The translations under genes were made by a program, and so were the position numbers. A stretch of 11,692 bases of DNA, from positions 1 through 11,692 of the forward strand of contig CAIYWO010000247.1 in the NCBI GenBank assembly GCA_903929925.1, written 5' to 3'. Origin of the DNA: an uncultured beta proteobacterium. Its GTDB lineage: Bacteria > Pseudomonadota > Gammaproteobacteria > Burkholderiales > Burkholderiaceae_B. Numbering within the stretch: position 1 is the stretch's first letter; the number at the start of each line of letters is the position of its first letter. Positions 1 through 7,478 of this stretch are shown piece after piece. Below the pieces are notes generated by a model. That model saw only the letters and a list, made by a program, of their open reading frames with translations. It was not told where the DNA came from and searched no databases.

Positions 1-1
1 T

Positions 2-2818
2 GGCCCTGGCGACCAAGATCAGCAGGCGATGTTGGCTGCTGTCGGTGCACCGAGCATCGCGTCTTTGATGCAAGAGGTCGTACCCGCAAACATCCATATG
101 ACCCGGGAGCTCGACTTGCCTGCGCCGCGGGCAGAGGCCGATGTGCTGGCCGAAATGAAGAAAATTGCTGGTCAGAATCAGGTGTTTCGTAATTACATCG
201 GGCAGGGCTACTACGGCACCCATACCCCTAATGTTGTTTTGCGCAATATCTTAGAGAATCCTGCTTGGTACACGGCCTACACGCCTTATCAACCTGAAAT
301 TTCCCAAGGCCGCTTAGAAGCCATTCTGAACTATCAGACGATGGTCGCAGACTTGACTGGGTTGGACATTGCGAACGCCTCATTGCTAGATGAGGGCACG
401 GCTGCGGCAGAAGCGATGACCCTTGCACGACGCGCTTCGCATGCTGAAAGCAAGGTGTTTTTCGTGTCGCAGCACTGTCATCCCCAAACGATTGAGGTGA
501 TTCGCACGCGCGCAGATGGGCTGGATATCGACGTCGTTGTAGGTGATGAAAGCAAGGGTGTTCCCGCTTGTTTTGGCTTGTTGGTGCAGTACCCGCATTC
601 ACTGGGTGCCGTGTCTGATTACCGTGCGTTGACTGAACAAGTGCACGCACAAGGTGGAGTTGTTGCCTGCTCAACGGACCTGCTTGCCTTGGCGTTGCTT
701 GAGCCGCCCGGCCATTGGGGCGCAGATATTGCGATTGGTTCCGCACAACGCTTTGGCGTACCGTTCGGCTTTGGTGGTCCACACGCCGGCTTTATGGCTT
801 GTAAAGATGCGTTCAAACGAAATATGCCGGGTCGTCTCGTAGGTGTCTCGAAAGATGCCCAAGGGAATCCTGCATTACGCCTTGCTTTACAAACGCGCGA
901 GCAGCATATCCGTCGTGAAAAAGCGACTTCAAATATTTGTACAGCACAGGTTTTGTTGGCTGTCATGTCAAGCATGTATGCGTTGTGGCATGGCCCTCGG
1001 GGAGTTGTCGCAATCGCAACACGCGTGAATCAGGCGACTTCACTGCTGCGTGACGCTCTGACTAGCTCCGGTATCAAGGTCGTCAACACCACTTACTTCG
1101 ACACCTTGTTGTTAGAGACCGGTGCACAGACCAACAAAATCTTGGATACGGCTCGACAGGCAAAAATTAATCTGCGTCACGTGAGTTCGACGCAGATCGC
1201 GATTTCGCTTGATGAGACAGTGACGCGTGATGACCTCGTGCAACTCATCGGGGTATTTGCCTCGGTTAGCGGCAAAGCGGTTGGGTCACTCGCAGAGTCA
1301 GTTGTTGGTTTGCCCGGCGTGCCAGCAACCTTGCAGCGCAAGAGCGCGATCCTGAGCCATCCGGTGTTCTCGAGCATTCAGTCTGAGACGGACATGTTGC
1401 GTTACTTGCGTAAGCTATCTGACAAGGACCTGGCCTTGGATCGCACCATGATCCCGTTGGGTTCCTGCACGATGAAGCTCAATGCAACCGTGGAAATGAT
1501 CCCGGTCACTTGGCCTGAATTTGCGTTGATTCACCCGTTTGCTCCTGCGGACCAAACGAAAGGCTATCAACAGATGATTGAGCGCCTGTCCAAGGACCTG
1601 TGTGAGATTACTGGTTACGACGCGATCAGCTTGCAACCTAACTCTGGTGCTCAGGGAGAGTACGCAGGCTTGCTCGCAATTCGGGCATACCACCGTGCAA
1701 ACGGTCAGCATCAGCGCGATGTCTGCTTGATTCCATCGTCGGCGCACGGGACAAACCCTGCATCAGCCAATATGGTCGGTATGGAAGTTGTCGTGGTTGC
1801 TTCGGACTCACACGGCAACGTCGATCTCGACGATCTCAAAGCCAAAATTGCGAAAGTGGGCGATCGGTTAGCTGCGTTGATGGTGACGTACCCATCGACG
1901 CACGGCGTGTTTGAAGAGTCGATCACCAATATTTGCGAGATGATTCACGACGCAGGCGGCCAGGTGTATATGGACGGTGCAAACATGAACGCAATGGTTG
2001 GTGTGGCACAGCCCGGAAAGTTTGGTTCGGATGTGTCGCATTTGAATCTACACAAAACTTTCTGTATTCCGCATGGCGGGGGCGGACCAGGCGTGGGGCC
2101 TGTTGGCGTAAAAAGCCATCTCGCACCCTTTTTGCCAGGTATAGTTGGCGAGAAAGGTACGATGGTTCAGGGCGCCGCAGTAGGACCTGTTTCAGCGGCA
2201 CCGTTCGGTTCAGCAAGTATCTTGCCTATTCCCTTTGTGTACATCTCTTTGATGGGTGCAGAAGGCTTGCGTCGGGCAACGGAGGTTGCGATCCTGAGCG
2301 CAAATTACGTCGCACGTAAGCTCGCAGGACACTACCCTGTGCTCTACACGGGCCGTAATGGTCGAGTGGCGCATGAGTGCATCCTGGATATTCACGATAT
2401 CAAAGAATCCTCAGGAGTCACTGCAGAAGACATTGCCAAGCGTTTGATGGACTACGGCTTCCATGCGCCAACCATGAGCTTTCCTGTAGCGGGTACGTTG
2501 ATGGTTGAACCAACGGAATCAGAAGGGCTTGCTGAGCTGGATCGCTTTGTGGACGCGATGATTGCAATCCGTGCAGAGATCGCACAGATTGAGCGTGGCG
2601 AAAGAGATCGGACAGATAACGTTCTGAAGAACGCTCCGCATACTGCCAAGATGTTATTGGCAGAGGAGTGGCACCATGACTATCCGCGTCAGCAGGCTGC
2701 ATATCCAGTAGCTAGCTTGCGCGATGCAAAGTATTGGCCGCCAGTTGGACGTGTCGATAATGCATGGGGCGACCGTAATCTAGTCTGCGCTTGTTTGCCG
2801 ATCGAAGCCTACGCTTGA
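2..2818 (+). CDS. gcvP: Glycine dehydrogenase (decarboxylating), P-protein of the glycine cleavage system; 5'-truncated by window edge
   Basis: PLP-dependent P-protein: it decarboxylates glycine and passes the aminomethyl group to the lipoyl arm of GcvH, feeding one-carbon units to tetrahydrofolate in the cytoplasm. The reading frame is open from base 2 (GPGDQDQQAM, matching the family motif HIGP-x-QQ-M), so the ATG at 29 is internal. By comparison with E. coli GcvP (957 aa) about 19 residues lie off the left edge. Both homologous halves are present. The N-terminal half has NYIGQGYYGT, NPAWYTAYTPYQPE and SQGRLEA. The C-terminal half has MIPLGSCTMKLNA, QPNSGAQGEYAG and SAHGTNPASA. The PLP-binding lysine sits in HLNLHKTF (Lys codon 2054-2056), followed by a Gly-rich PHGGGGPG loop. 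The C-terminus, GDRNLVCACLPI, is typical. No frameshift is seen. gcvT and gcvH would be expected just upstream, outside the window. Confidence 0.97.
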   Translation, partial: GPGDQDQQAMLAAVGAPSIASLMQEVVPANIHMTRELDLPAPRAEADVLAEMKKIAGQNQVFRNYIGQGYYGTHTPNVVLRNILENPAWYTAYTPYQPEISQGRLEAILNYQTMVADLTGLDIANASLLDEGTAAAEAMTLARRASHAESKVFFVSQHCHPQTIEVIRTRADGLDIDVVVGDESKGVPACFGLLVQYPHSLGAVSDYRALTEQVHAQGGVVACSTDLLALALLEPPGHWGADIAIGSAQRFGVPFGFGGPHAGFMACKDAFKRNMPGRLVGVSKDAQGNPALRLALQTREQHIRREKATSNICTAQVLLAVMSSMYALWHGPRGVVAIATRVNQATSLLRDALTSSGIKVVNTTYFDTLLLETGAQTNKILDTARQAKINLRHVSSTQIAISLDETVTRDDLVQLIGVFASVSGKAVGSLAESVVGLPGVPATLQRKSAILSHPVFSSIQSETDMLRYLRKLSDKDLALDRTMIPLGSCTMKLNATVEMIPVTWPEFALIHPFAPADQTKGYQQMIERLSKDLCEITGYDAISLQPNSGAQGEYAGLLAIRAYHRANGQHQRDVCLIPSSAHGTNPASANMVGMEVVVVASDSHGNVDLDDLKAKIAKVGDRLAALMVTYPSTHGVFEESITNICEMIHDAGGQVYMDGANMNAMVGVAQPGKFGSDVSHLNLHKTFCIPHGGGGPGVGPVGVKSHLAPFLPGIVGEKGTMVQGAAVGPVSAAPFGSASILPIPFVYISLMGAEGLRRATEVAILSANYVARKLAGHYPVLYTGRNGRVAHECILDIHDIKESSGVTAEDIAKRLMDYGFHAPTMSFPVAGTLMVEPTESEGLAELDRFVDAMIAIRAEIAQIERGERDRTDNVLKNAPHTAKMLLAEEWHHDYPRQQAAYPVASLRDAKYWPPVGRVDNAWGDRNLVCACLPIEAYA

Positions 2819-2836
2819 TTTGTGCAAGCCGGTAGT

Positions 2837-2870
2837 AAAAAATGACCCGCTAAAAAGCGGGTCATTTTTT
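2837..2870. terminator. Bidirectional intrinsic terminator between convergent gcvP and the DUF945 gene
   Basis: A perfect inverted repeat: AAAAAATGACCCGC (2837-2850) pairs with GCGGGTCATTTTTT (2857-2870). An inner T-A pair leaves a short A-rich loop. The GC-rich core is flanked by A and T runs, so the transcript ends in U's whichever strand is read. It lies 18 bp after the gcvP stop. On the minus strand the DUF945 stop codon (complement of 2869-2871) overlaps the base of the stem, so that gene ends directly on its terminator. Confidence 0.93.
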
Positions 2871-4764
2871 ATTTGGCTTCAGTAGATAGGTTCTTAGAGA
2901 ACTCGCGTAGCAACTTAAAAAAGTTGTCGACCATCGATTCAAGCGCATCACGTTCAATGCCGCCGTATGCGCTGATATCCATTTCTAACACGGCTTGCTC
3001 TGTTTCATTCAGAAACGCACGTGCCCACCGGTTGCGTTGGTTCCACTCGTTAATCGCATTGAGTGCGATCTGAGGGTGTTGAGGGAAGGTGGCGCGCATC
3101 AAGACATCCTCGCAAGAGCGATCATTGCCGCAACCAATAAAAATGAATTCGATCTTTTCGGCGCCAGTTTCGGCAGTACCGATTTTGAGTACGCGATCAC
3201 CATCCTTATCACGAACTTCGTCGTAACTGAAGCCAGCAGCGCTAAGCAGGCTGGTGAGTACAGCCGGATCAAGATGCTTGATTGCACCGCCGTCGTCCGC
3301 AAGCTCTTGAGCAGAGGGCACTCGCTCGGCGAACCATCCCTTCGGGAGGTTCGCGCGCAGCCATTTTACGAAAGGCTCATCTGGTACACGCTGACCATTT
3401 AATCGAAACTCTCCGTCTTGAATATTGAAATGCGCAACCAGCTTGTTATTTTGTGCTCGACCGAGTTTGAGTTGAAAGGCTTGCTCGAGTAATTTTCGGG
3501 TTTCTTGATCGGCTTTTGTCTTGATTTGAGCGGGGTTCGCTCCTGGGGTTTGCAGCGCTTGGGCATAAACGGCATTGAGCATGGGTGTTGACAGGCTGAG
3601 CGTTGCGTCGAAATCTTTGAGGGGTGCGCCCTGCAAGCCAATGCCGTTGGGGCTTGCGTCCGATGGATTCAGTGTCGTGGTCAAAGATAGCTGGCTCCGA
3701 CCTTGAGTGTTCTTCCAGCTCAACGGACTCAGACTGAGTGTTGGGCTGGTTTTGCTCAACACTGCTATATGCTGCCAGAATTTTTTCGTGTCAGCTGCAA
3801 TCGTTGCTGCATTCGGGGTAGAGCCCAGTAGCGTGCGCAGCAAATAGCTATCTTGAAAGTCGAGCAGAGAACGAAGTGCACTTCCGCTGAGCTTTTCATA
3901 TCCAAGCGAAAGAGTGAATTCTCCCCAAACTTTATCGTTCAGCTTAAGTGCGCCAACTTCTGCGGTTGTGATGCCGCCGAGTAGTCCGTTGGCTTCACGC
4001 AAATCGCTATGCATGACAAACTTCTGCAAGCCTAAACTCAGTGAATCGAGCGAAGCCCAGGTTAAAGTGTTCAGACGTAACTCACGCATTCCTGTCTGCA
4101 TGCCAGTATTCGTGGCGCGCGTATCGGTCGTCAATTGCAGACCTTTGACTTCGAATGCCAGTTTGCCGTCGCTAAGCGTCAGGCCATCAAGGCTGCTCGT
4201 GCTTTTAACAAAACTGAAGCTTGGACCGATACGAGCAGAAATTTCAGCGGTACCTAGTTTCACGCGTAAGGTATCTTGGGTGTAGTCAAAAGGTAGCACT
4301 GTCCAGCGCAGCGTAGCGACACCCTGGCGGGTCACATGCGTCGTTCCTGAGACGGGAGATTTTCCACCGGTTGCATTAAATAGGGCTTCGGTGGTTGGGC
4401 TCTTTAGCACCGTTGTTTGTATGACTGCGCCCGAAAGCGAGAAGTCTGCCCTCTGAACGTTGGACCACGGCAGCGGTCCGTGCTCTATTTGATTCGACCA
4501 AAGAATTTCGCGGCGATCGGCCTGCTTGTCCTGATTCGTCAGTGTGAGCGCATAAATAGCCCGACTAGAAAATATCCCTCGCTCATAGCTACGCAAAGAG
4601 AGCTGCACCTGATCGGACCAGCTGCGCGCTAGAGAGACATTAATGGAATCGGCCGCTGCTTTGGATTGGCTTTCAATGTGTAGTCCGGCAACCCAACTGA
4701 ACCCAGCATATACAACCGCTACGGCGGCAACTAAGCCCGCTGCACCGATTTGTTTTTTCTTCAT
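2869..4764 (-). CDS. YdgA family (DUF945) membrane-anchored protein with C-terminal YbjN-like domain
   Basis: 631 aa. Residues 1-4 are MKKK, followed by one hydrophobic segment (about 7-28), giving an uncleaved signal anchor with a periplasmic body. Residues 30-460 have DUF945/YdgA character: the early SYERGIFSSRA motif (59-69) and long beta-rich, Ser/Thr-rich repeats ending in a DGEFRLNGQRV stretch (450-460). E. coli YdgA is about 502 aa; the extra length is C-terminal. Residues about 495-625 resemble the YbjN family: LDPAVLTSLLSAAGFSYDEV, then a DKDGDRVLKI strand, then INEWNQRNRWARAFL (571-585) and LEMDISAYGG (593-602), close to the INEWN-x-RFARAYLD / VLEMD-x-GG signature. Two cysteines (545, 551) lie just before it. 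Function is unknown for both parts. The ATG is 27 bp after the folA stop with only a weak Shine-Dalgarno, suggesting it is the last gene of the osmC-thyA-folA transcript. The DUF945 call is firm; the fusion call comes from motif memory. Confidence 0.85.
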   Translation of the reverse strand: MKKKQIGAAGLVAAVAVVYAGFSWVAGLHIESQSKAAADSINVSLARSWSDQVQLSLRSYERGIFSSRAIYALTLTNQDKQADRREILWSNQIEHGPLPWSNVQRADFSLSGAVIQTTVLKSPTTEALFNATGGKSPVSGTTHVTRQGVATLRWTVLPFDYTQDTLRVKLGTAEISARIGPSFSFVKSTSSLDGLTLSDGKLAFEVKGLQLTTDTRATNTGMQTGMRELRLNTLTWASLDSLSLGLQKFVMHSDLREANGLLGGITTAEVGALKLNDKVWGEFTLSLGYEKLSGSALRSLLDFQDSYLLRTLLGSTPNAATIAADTKKFWQHIAVLSKTSPTLSLSPLSWKNTQGRSQLSLTTTLNPSDASPNGIGLQGAPLKDFDATLSLSTPMLNAVYAQALQTPGANPAQIKTKADQETRKLLEQAFQLKLGRAQNNKLVAHFNIQDGEFRLNGQRVPDEPFVKWLRANLPKGWFAERVPSAQELADDGGAIKHLDPAVLTSLLSAAGFSYDEVRDKDGDRVLKIGTAETGAEKIEFIFIGCGNDRSCEDVLMRATFPQHPQIALNAINEWNQRNRWARAFLNETEQAVLEMDISAYGGIERDALESMVDNFFKLLREFSKNLSTEAK

Positions 4765-4791
4765 GACGATAGCGTCCGTAGTGCGGGTTGT

Positions 4792-5286
4792 TTAATTAAT
4801 GGAGCCTGCGCGGCGATCGTACTGCACAATGTCGTAGGCTAGGCCATTTTCAGGTGGCTGACTGACGCGCGAGACCTCTTTCCACAGGCTGGGATCGAGC
4901 GCTGCGAAAAAAGCATCACCCTCGACGATCGCTTGGACTTCTGTCGCGACCACGTGATCGACGAGTGGGAGCGCCTGCTGGTAGATCTGTGCGCCGCCGA
5001 TGATGTAGGCATTTTCATGCGGCGCTAGCCGTTTTAGCGCTTCATCGAGGCTTGAGACGAATTCGGCCCCATTCGCTACTTTCGATGCGTCGCGACTGAT
5101 AACGATATTGCGACGGCCTGGCAGTGGACGGCCCAAAGAGTCCCAAGTCTTACGCCCCATGATGATGGGGTGACCGAGTGTCGTGCGCTTGAAGTGGGCG
5201 AGATCACCCGCTAACTTCCACGGCAGTGTGTTTTCACGGCCAATCGTGCGGTTTTGCGCGTAGGCGACAATCAGGCTCAGGGACAT
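4792..5286 (-). CDS. folA: Dihydrofolate reductase
   Basis: 164 aa cytoplasmic enzyme reducing dihydrofolate to tetrahydrofolate with NADPH; target of trimethoprim. The sequence begins MSLSLIVAYAQNRTIG. The active-site stretch LPWKLAGDLAHFK contains Trp23 and Asp28, equivalent to E. coli Trp22 and Asp27. The NADPH-binding motifs follow: MGRKTWDSLGRPLPGRRNIV (43-62) and IIGGAQIYQQAL (95-106). Length matches chromosomal FolA (about 160-170 aa). The start at 5286 was chosen because the family begins right at SLSLIVA; an upstream in-frame ATG at 5355 would add 23 non-homologous residues inside thyA. The gene starts 19 bp after the thyA stop, so the pair is almost certainly co-transcribed. No resistance-associated change can be judged by eye. 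Confidence 0.96.
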   Translation of the reverse strand: MSLSLIVAYAQNRTIGRENTLPWKLAGDLAHFKRTTLGHPIIMGRKTWDSLGRPLPGRRNIVISRDASKVANGAEFVSSLDEALKRLAPHENAYIIGGAQIYQQALPLVDHVVATEVQAIVEGDAFFAALDPSLWKEVSRVSQPPENGLAYDIVQYDRRAGSIN

Positions 5287-5305
5287 ATCTTGTTCAGTTT
5301 CAACG

Positions 5306-6100
5306 CTACACCGCCACCGGGGCTTTAATGTGCGGATGGTGGTTGTAGTTTTCAATCACAAAGTCGTCATAACGGTAATCGAACAGAGAGTCCGGTTTGC
5401 GCTGAATGACAAGCTGTGGGTAGGGATGAGGTTCGCGGGAAAGCTGTAATTCGACTTGTTCAAAGTGGTTGCTGTAAATGTGGCAATCACCGCCGGTCCA
5501 AACGAAATCACCGACTTCGAGTCCGCACTGTTGCGCGACCATGTGGGTCAGTAGTGCGTAGCTCGCGATGTTGAAAGGCACGCCAAGAAAAATGTCAGCA
5601 CTTCTTTGATATAGCTGGCACGAGAGTTTTCCCTCGGCGACATAAAACTGAAAAAATGCATGACAAGGTGGCAAGGCCATATTCTTGATTTCAGCCACGT
5701 TCCAGGCAGAAACAATGAGTCGACGTGAGTCGGGTGTTTTTTTTATTTGCTCGAGCACTTGCGAAATCTGGTCAATGTGCTGACCGTCGGGCGTTGGCCA
5801 AGAGCGCCACTGCACGCCGTAGACCGGGCCTAGGTCGCCTGTGGGGCTTGCCCACTCGTCCCAGATTGTGCAGCCGTTTTCTTGCAGCCACCGTACGTTC
5901 GAATCCCCTCGTAAAAACCAGAGCAGTTCTACAAAAATACTGCGAGTGTGCAGTTTTTTTGTCGTCACCATCGGGAAACCTTTGGAGAGATCGAAGCGCA
6001 TTTGATAGCCAAAGACCGAGCGCGTGCCGGTGCCTGTGCGATCTGTCTTGTTGACGCCCGTCGTGTAGACATGACGCATAAAGGTTTCGTACTGATTCAT
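5306..6100 (-). CDS. thyA: Thymidylate synthase
   Basis: 264 aa, the same length as E. coli ThyA. Methylates dUMP to dTMP using methylene-tetrahydrofolate and releases dihydrofolate, the substrate of the next gene's product. Visible landmarks: NKTDRTGTGTRSVFG (17-31), the catalytic Cys146 in MALPPCHAFFQF, the phosphate-binding Arg166 in QRSADIFLG, Asn177 in PFNIASYALL, and the DCHIYSNH folate/dUMP motif (205-212). Two ATG codons are adjacent (6103 and 6100). The second is preferred because it gives MNQYETFMRHV, which aligns with E. coli MKQYLELM, and because the weak AAGA element is better spaced from it. The longer in-frame start at 6172 would run back into osmC. It starts 20 bp after the osmC-like stop. 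Confidence 0.97.
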   Translation of the reverse strand: MNQYETFMRHVYTTGVNKTDRTGTGTRSVFGYQMRFDLSKGFPMVTTKKLHTRSIFVELLWFLRGDSNVRWLQENGCTIWDEWASPTGDLGPVYGVQWRSWPTPDGQHIDQISQVLEQIKKTPDSRRLIVSAWNVAEIKNMALPPCHAFFQFYVAEGKLSCQLYQRSADIFLGVPFNIASYALLTHMVAQQCGLEVGDFVWTGGDCHIYSNHFEQVELQLSREPHPYPQLVIQRKPDSLFDYRYDDFVIENYNHHPHIKAPVAV

Positions 6101-6120
6101 CATGATCTTAGTTTGTTTCG

Positions 6121-6567
6121 TTAAGCGGCAGGCTGCGTCGCAGCACCTGTTTGAACGATATCGGCGGACCAAGTTATGGCTGCTGTGTGCGCCAGCATGG
6201 CCGATGCGGAACAGTATTTCTCGTGAGATAGTGCGATCGCACGTTCCACCGCAGCACGAGGAAGGTTGTCGCCGGTCACAGTGAATACAAAATGGATTTT
6301 GGTGAACACTTTTGGATCGACTTCGGCGCGCTCTGCCTGCAGCTTGACTGAGCAGCCCGTAATGGCGTGTCGTCCACGCTTCAAAATGAGTACGACATCG
6401 TAAGCTGTGCAGCCGCCGGTGCCAGCCAGCAGGAGTTCCATCGGACGAGGGGCAAGGTTGTGGCCCCCGCCTTCCGGTGCGCCGTCCATGGCTGCAATGT
6501 GTCCCGTCCCAGTTTTGGCGACGAACAGCATGCCTTGCGGTCCGCCCCAGTCAATGTTGACTTCCAT
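6121..6567 (-). CDS. OsmC family protein (YhfA-like redox protein)
   Basis: 148 aa. OsmC/Ohr-fold proteins are small cytoplasmic thiol peroxidases or of unknown redox role. The two conserved cysteines are present: Cys53 in LLAGTGGCTAYDVV and Cys119 in SHEKYCSASAML. The RPMELLLAGTGGC and HEKYC contexts fit the YhfA-like branch better than Ohr. The start ATG has a good Shine-Dalgarno (AAGGAT, complement of 6573-6578) five bases upstream, the best in this operon, consistent with it being the first gene. It diverges from coq7 across a 113 bp gap and is followed 20 bp later by thyA. Whether it acts on organic hydroperoxides cannot be told from sequence alone. Confidence 0.92.
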   Translation of the reverse strand: MEVNIDWGGPQGMLFVAKTGTGHIAAMDGAPEGGGHNLAPRPMELLLAGTGGCTAYDVVLILKRGRHAITGCSVKLQAERAEVDPKVFTKIHFVFTVTGDNLPRAAVERAIALSHEKYCSASAMLAHTAAITWSADIVQTGAATQPAA

Positions 6568-6680
6568 ATCTAATCCTTAGCGTTGAAGCAAGAATGATAA
6601 TCCTTTCAGACCTTGAAAGTATTGGGGTTTCCGCAAGATAGGGCGGGCTAAAATGCTTGTAAATCGATCGTGGAGTAGTC
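6568..6680. promoter_or_regulatory. Divergent promoter region for the osmC-thyA-folA-DUF945 run and coq7
   Basis: Both flanking genes start at this 113 bp gap and read outward, so promoters for both must lie in or overlap it. For coq7 the best -10 candidate is TAAAAT (6649-6654), about 27 bp before the ATG; no convincing -35 stands at 17 bp from it (TTGGGG at 6622-6627 is too far). On the minus strand TATCAT, within the complement of about 6593-6600, is a possible -10 with a poor -35. Exact promoter positions are uncertain. No clear operator dyad was seen. Confidence 0.4.
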
Positions 6681-7358
6681 ATGCAGGATTCCGTGCCCAA
6701 GTTTGCTTCCGGCTTTGTGCGTCGCCATGGCATGTTTGATGCCGTGATTGCGGAGGCGGACATGGCTCTACAAGTGCTGTCGGGGGCGGTCAGCGCTAAG
6801 CGTCCGAATCCGGCGAAGGGCTTGACGCCAGACGCGCAGGACCTGGATGCGGCTCAAAAAACCCACGCTGCCGGCTTGATGCGGGTGAACCACGTTGGTG
6901 AAATATGTGCACAGGCGCTTTATCGGGGGCAGTCCATTGTTTGTAAGGATCTAGCCTGCAGAGAGCTGCTACTAGACGCTGCTGCCGAGGAGGTGGATCA
7001 CCTGGCTTGGTGTGGGCAGCGCTTATCTGAACTAAACGCTCGTCCCAGCGTTCTAAACCCCCTCTGGTACGCAGGCTCTTTCGTCCTGGGTGCCTTGGCC
7101 GGCCGGTCCGGGGTGGCCCACAACCTGGGTTTTATGGCAGAAACTGAGCGCCAGGTCGAGGCGCACCTGGATAGCCACCTTGAGCGGTTACCCCTGGGGG
7201 ATGAGCGGTCGCGCGCGATCGTTCAGCAAATGAAAGAGGACGAGATTAAGCATCGCGAAACGGCGGAAAATCATGGGGCCTCAGTCTTGCCAGCCCCGGT
7301 TAAGGGAGTGATGCGAGCAGTTTCGCGCGTCATGACAACGACCGCCTACCGAATATAG
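6681..7358 (+). CDS. coq7: 3-demethoxyubiquinol 3-hydroxylase, Coq7-type di-iron enzyme
   Basis: 225 aa. Carries out the last hydroxylation of ubiquinone biosynthesis (demethoxyubiquinol to demethylubiquinol) at the membrane surface. It is the di-iron ferritin-like Coq7 type, replacing the flavin enzyme UbiF of E. coli. The full ligand set is visible: Glu74 in NHVGE, Glu104 and His107 in EEVDH, Glu156 in AETER, Glu188 and His191 in EDEIKH. Their spacing follows human COQ7 (Glu60, Glu90, His93, Glu142, Glu178, His181), with the last interval 4 residues shorter. The hydrophobic stretch 128-140 (LWYAGSFVLGALA) fits the membrane-binding helix. The ATG at 6681 has a GGAG at 6672-6675, five bases away, and is preferred over Met18 (6732), which has no ribosome-binding site. 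It stands alone: divergent from osmC upstream, with an RNA-like region downstream. Confidence 0.95.
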   Translation: MQDSVPKFASGFVRRHGMFDAVIAEADMALQVLSGAVSAKRPNPAKGLTPDAQDLDAAQKTHAAGLMRVNHVGEICAQALYRGQSIVCKDLACRELLLDAAAEEVDHLAWCGQRLSELNARPSVLNPLWYAGSFVLGALAGRSGVAHNLGFMAETERQVEAHLDSHLERLPLGDERSRAIVQQMKEDEIKHRETAENHGASVLPAPVKGVMRAVSRVMTTTAYRI

Positions 7359-7385
7359 GGGTGCGGCCAATCTATTCCCATGATG

Positions 7386-7401
7386 TTGCGATGCACAAAA
7401 A
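7386..7401 (+). promoter_or_regulatory. Upstream copy of a TGC-N3-GCA dyad, candidate operator
   Basis: TTGCGATGCACAAAAA matches the later TTGCAACGCACAAAAA (7443-7458) at 14 of 16 positions. The two mismatches both fall in the 3-base spacer of the small dyad TGC-N3-GCA (7387-7395). The copies are 57 bp apart. Sites of the form TGC-N3-GCA are known for the PHB-responsive regulator PhaR; that resemblance is only suggestive. Confidence 0.4.
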
Positions 7402-7442
7402 CAACAAAATCCTGTGATTTTCATAGGGGAAATCAAATATTC

Positions 7443-7458
7443 TTGCAACGCACAAAAA
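7443..7458 (+). promoter_or_regulatory. Downstream copy of the TGC-N3-GCA dyad, overlapping the -35 of the small-RNA promoter
   Basis: TTGCAACGCACAAAAA; the dyad TGC-AAC-GCA spans 7444-7452, directly on the -35 hexamer TTGCAA (7443-7448). A protein bound here would block RNA polymerase, so repression is the simplest reading. See the twin copy at 7386-7401. Confidence 0.4.
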
Positions 7459-7471
7459 AATAGTCTATTAT
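7443..7471 (+). promoter_or_regulatory. Sigma70-type promoter of the putative small RNA
   Basis: TTGCAA (7443-7448, 4 of 6 to consensus), exactly 17 bp, then TATTAT (7466-7471, 5 of 6). The spacer is A-rich. Predicted start of transcription is about 7477-7479. This is the best promoter-like sequence found in the window, and it is followed about 170 bp later by a strong terminator. Confidence 0.7.
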
Positions 7472-7478
7472 TTGTTAC

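Noticed and set aside
228..782. 184-codon antisense open frame within gcvP
   Set aside because: It lies opposite strongly conserved gcvP codons, the product is low-complexity and unlike any family, and there is no ribosome-binding site. It is a shadow frame.
5287..5355. Longer folA start (ATG at 5355)
   Set aside because: It would add 23 residues with no resemblance to dihydrofolate reductases and overlap the end of thyA. MSLSLIVA at 5286 matches the family N-terminus.
6101..6172. Longer thyA start at 6172 or 6103
   Set aside because: The start at 6100 gives exactly 264 residues, aligned with E. coli ThyA through Cys146 and Arg166. The longer version reads back into osmC.
7415..7435. TGATTT/AAATCA hairpin after coq7 as a terminator
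   Set aside because: The stem is only 6 bp, AT-rich, with a 9-base loop and no T run. It is not credible as an intrinsic terminator.
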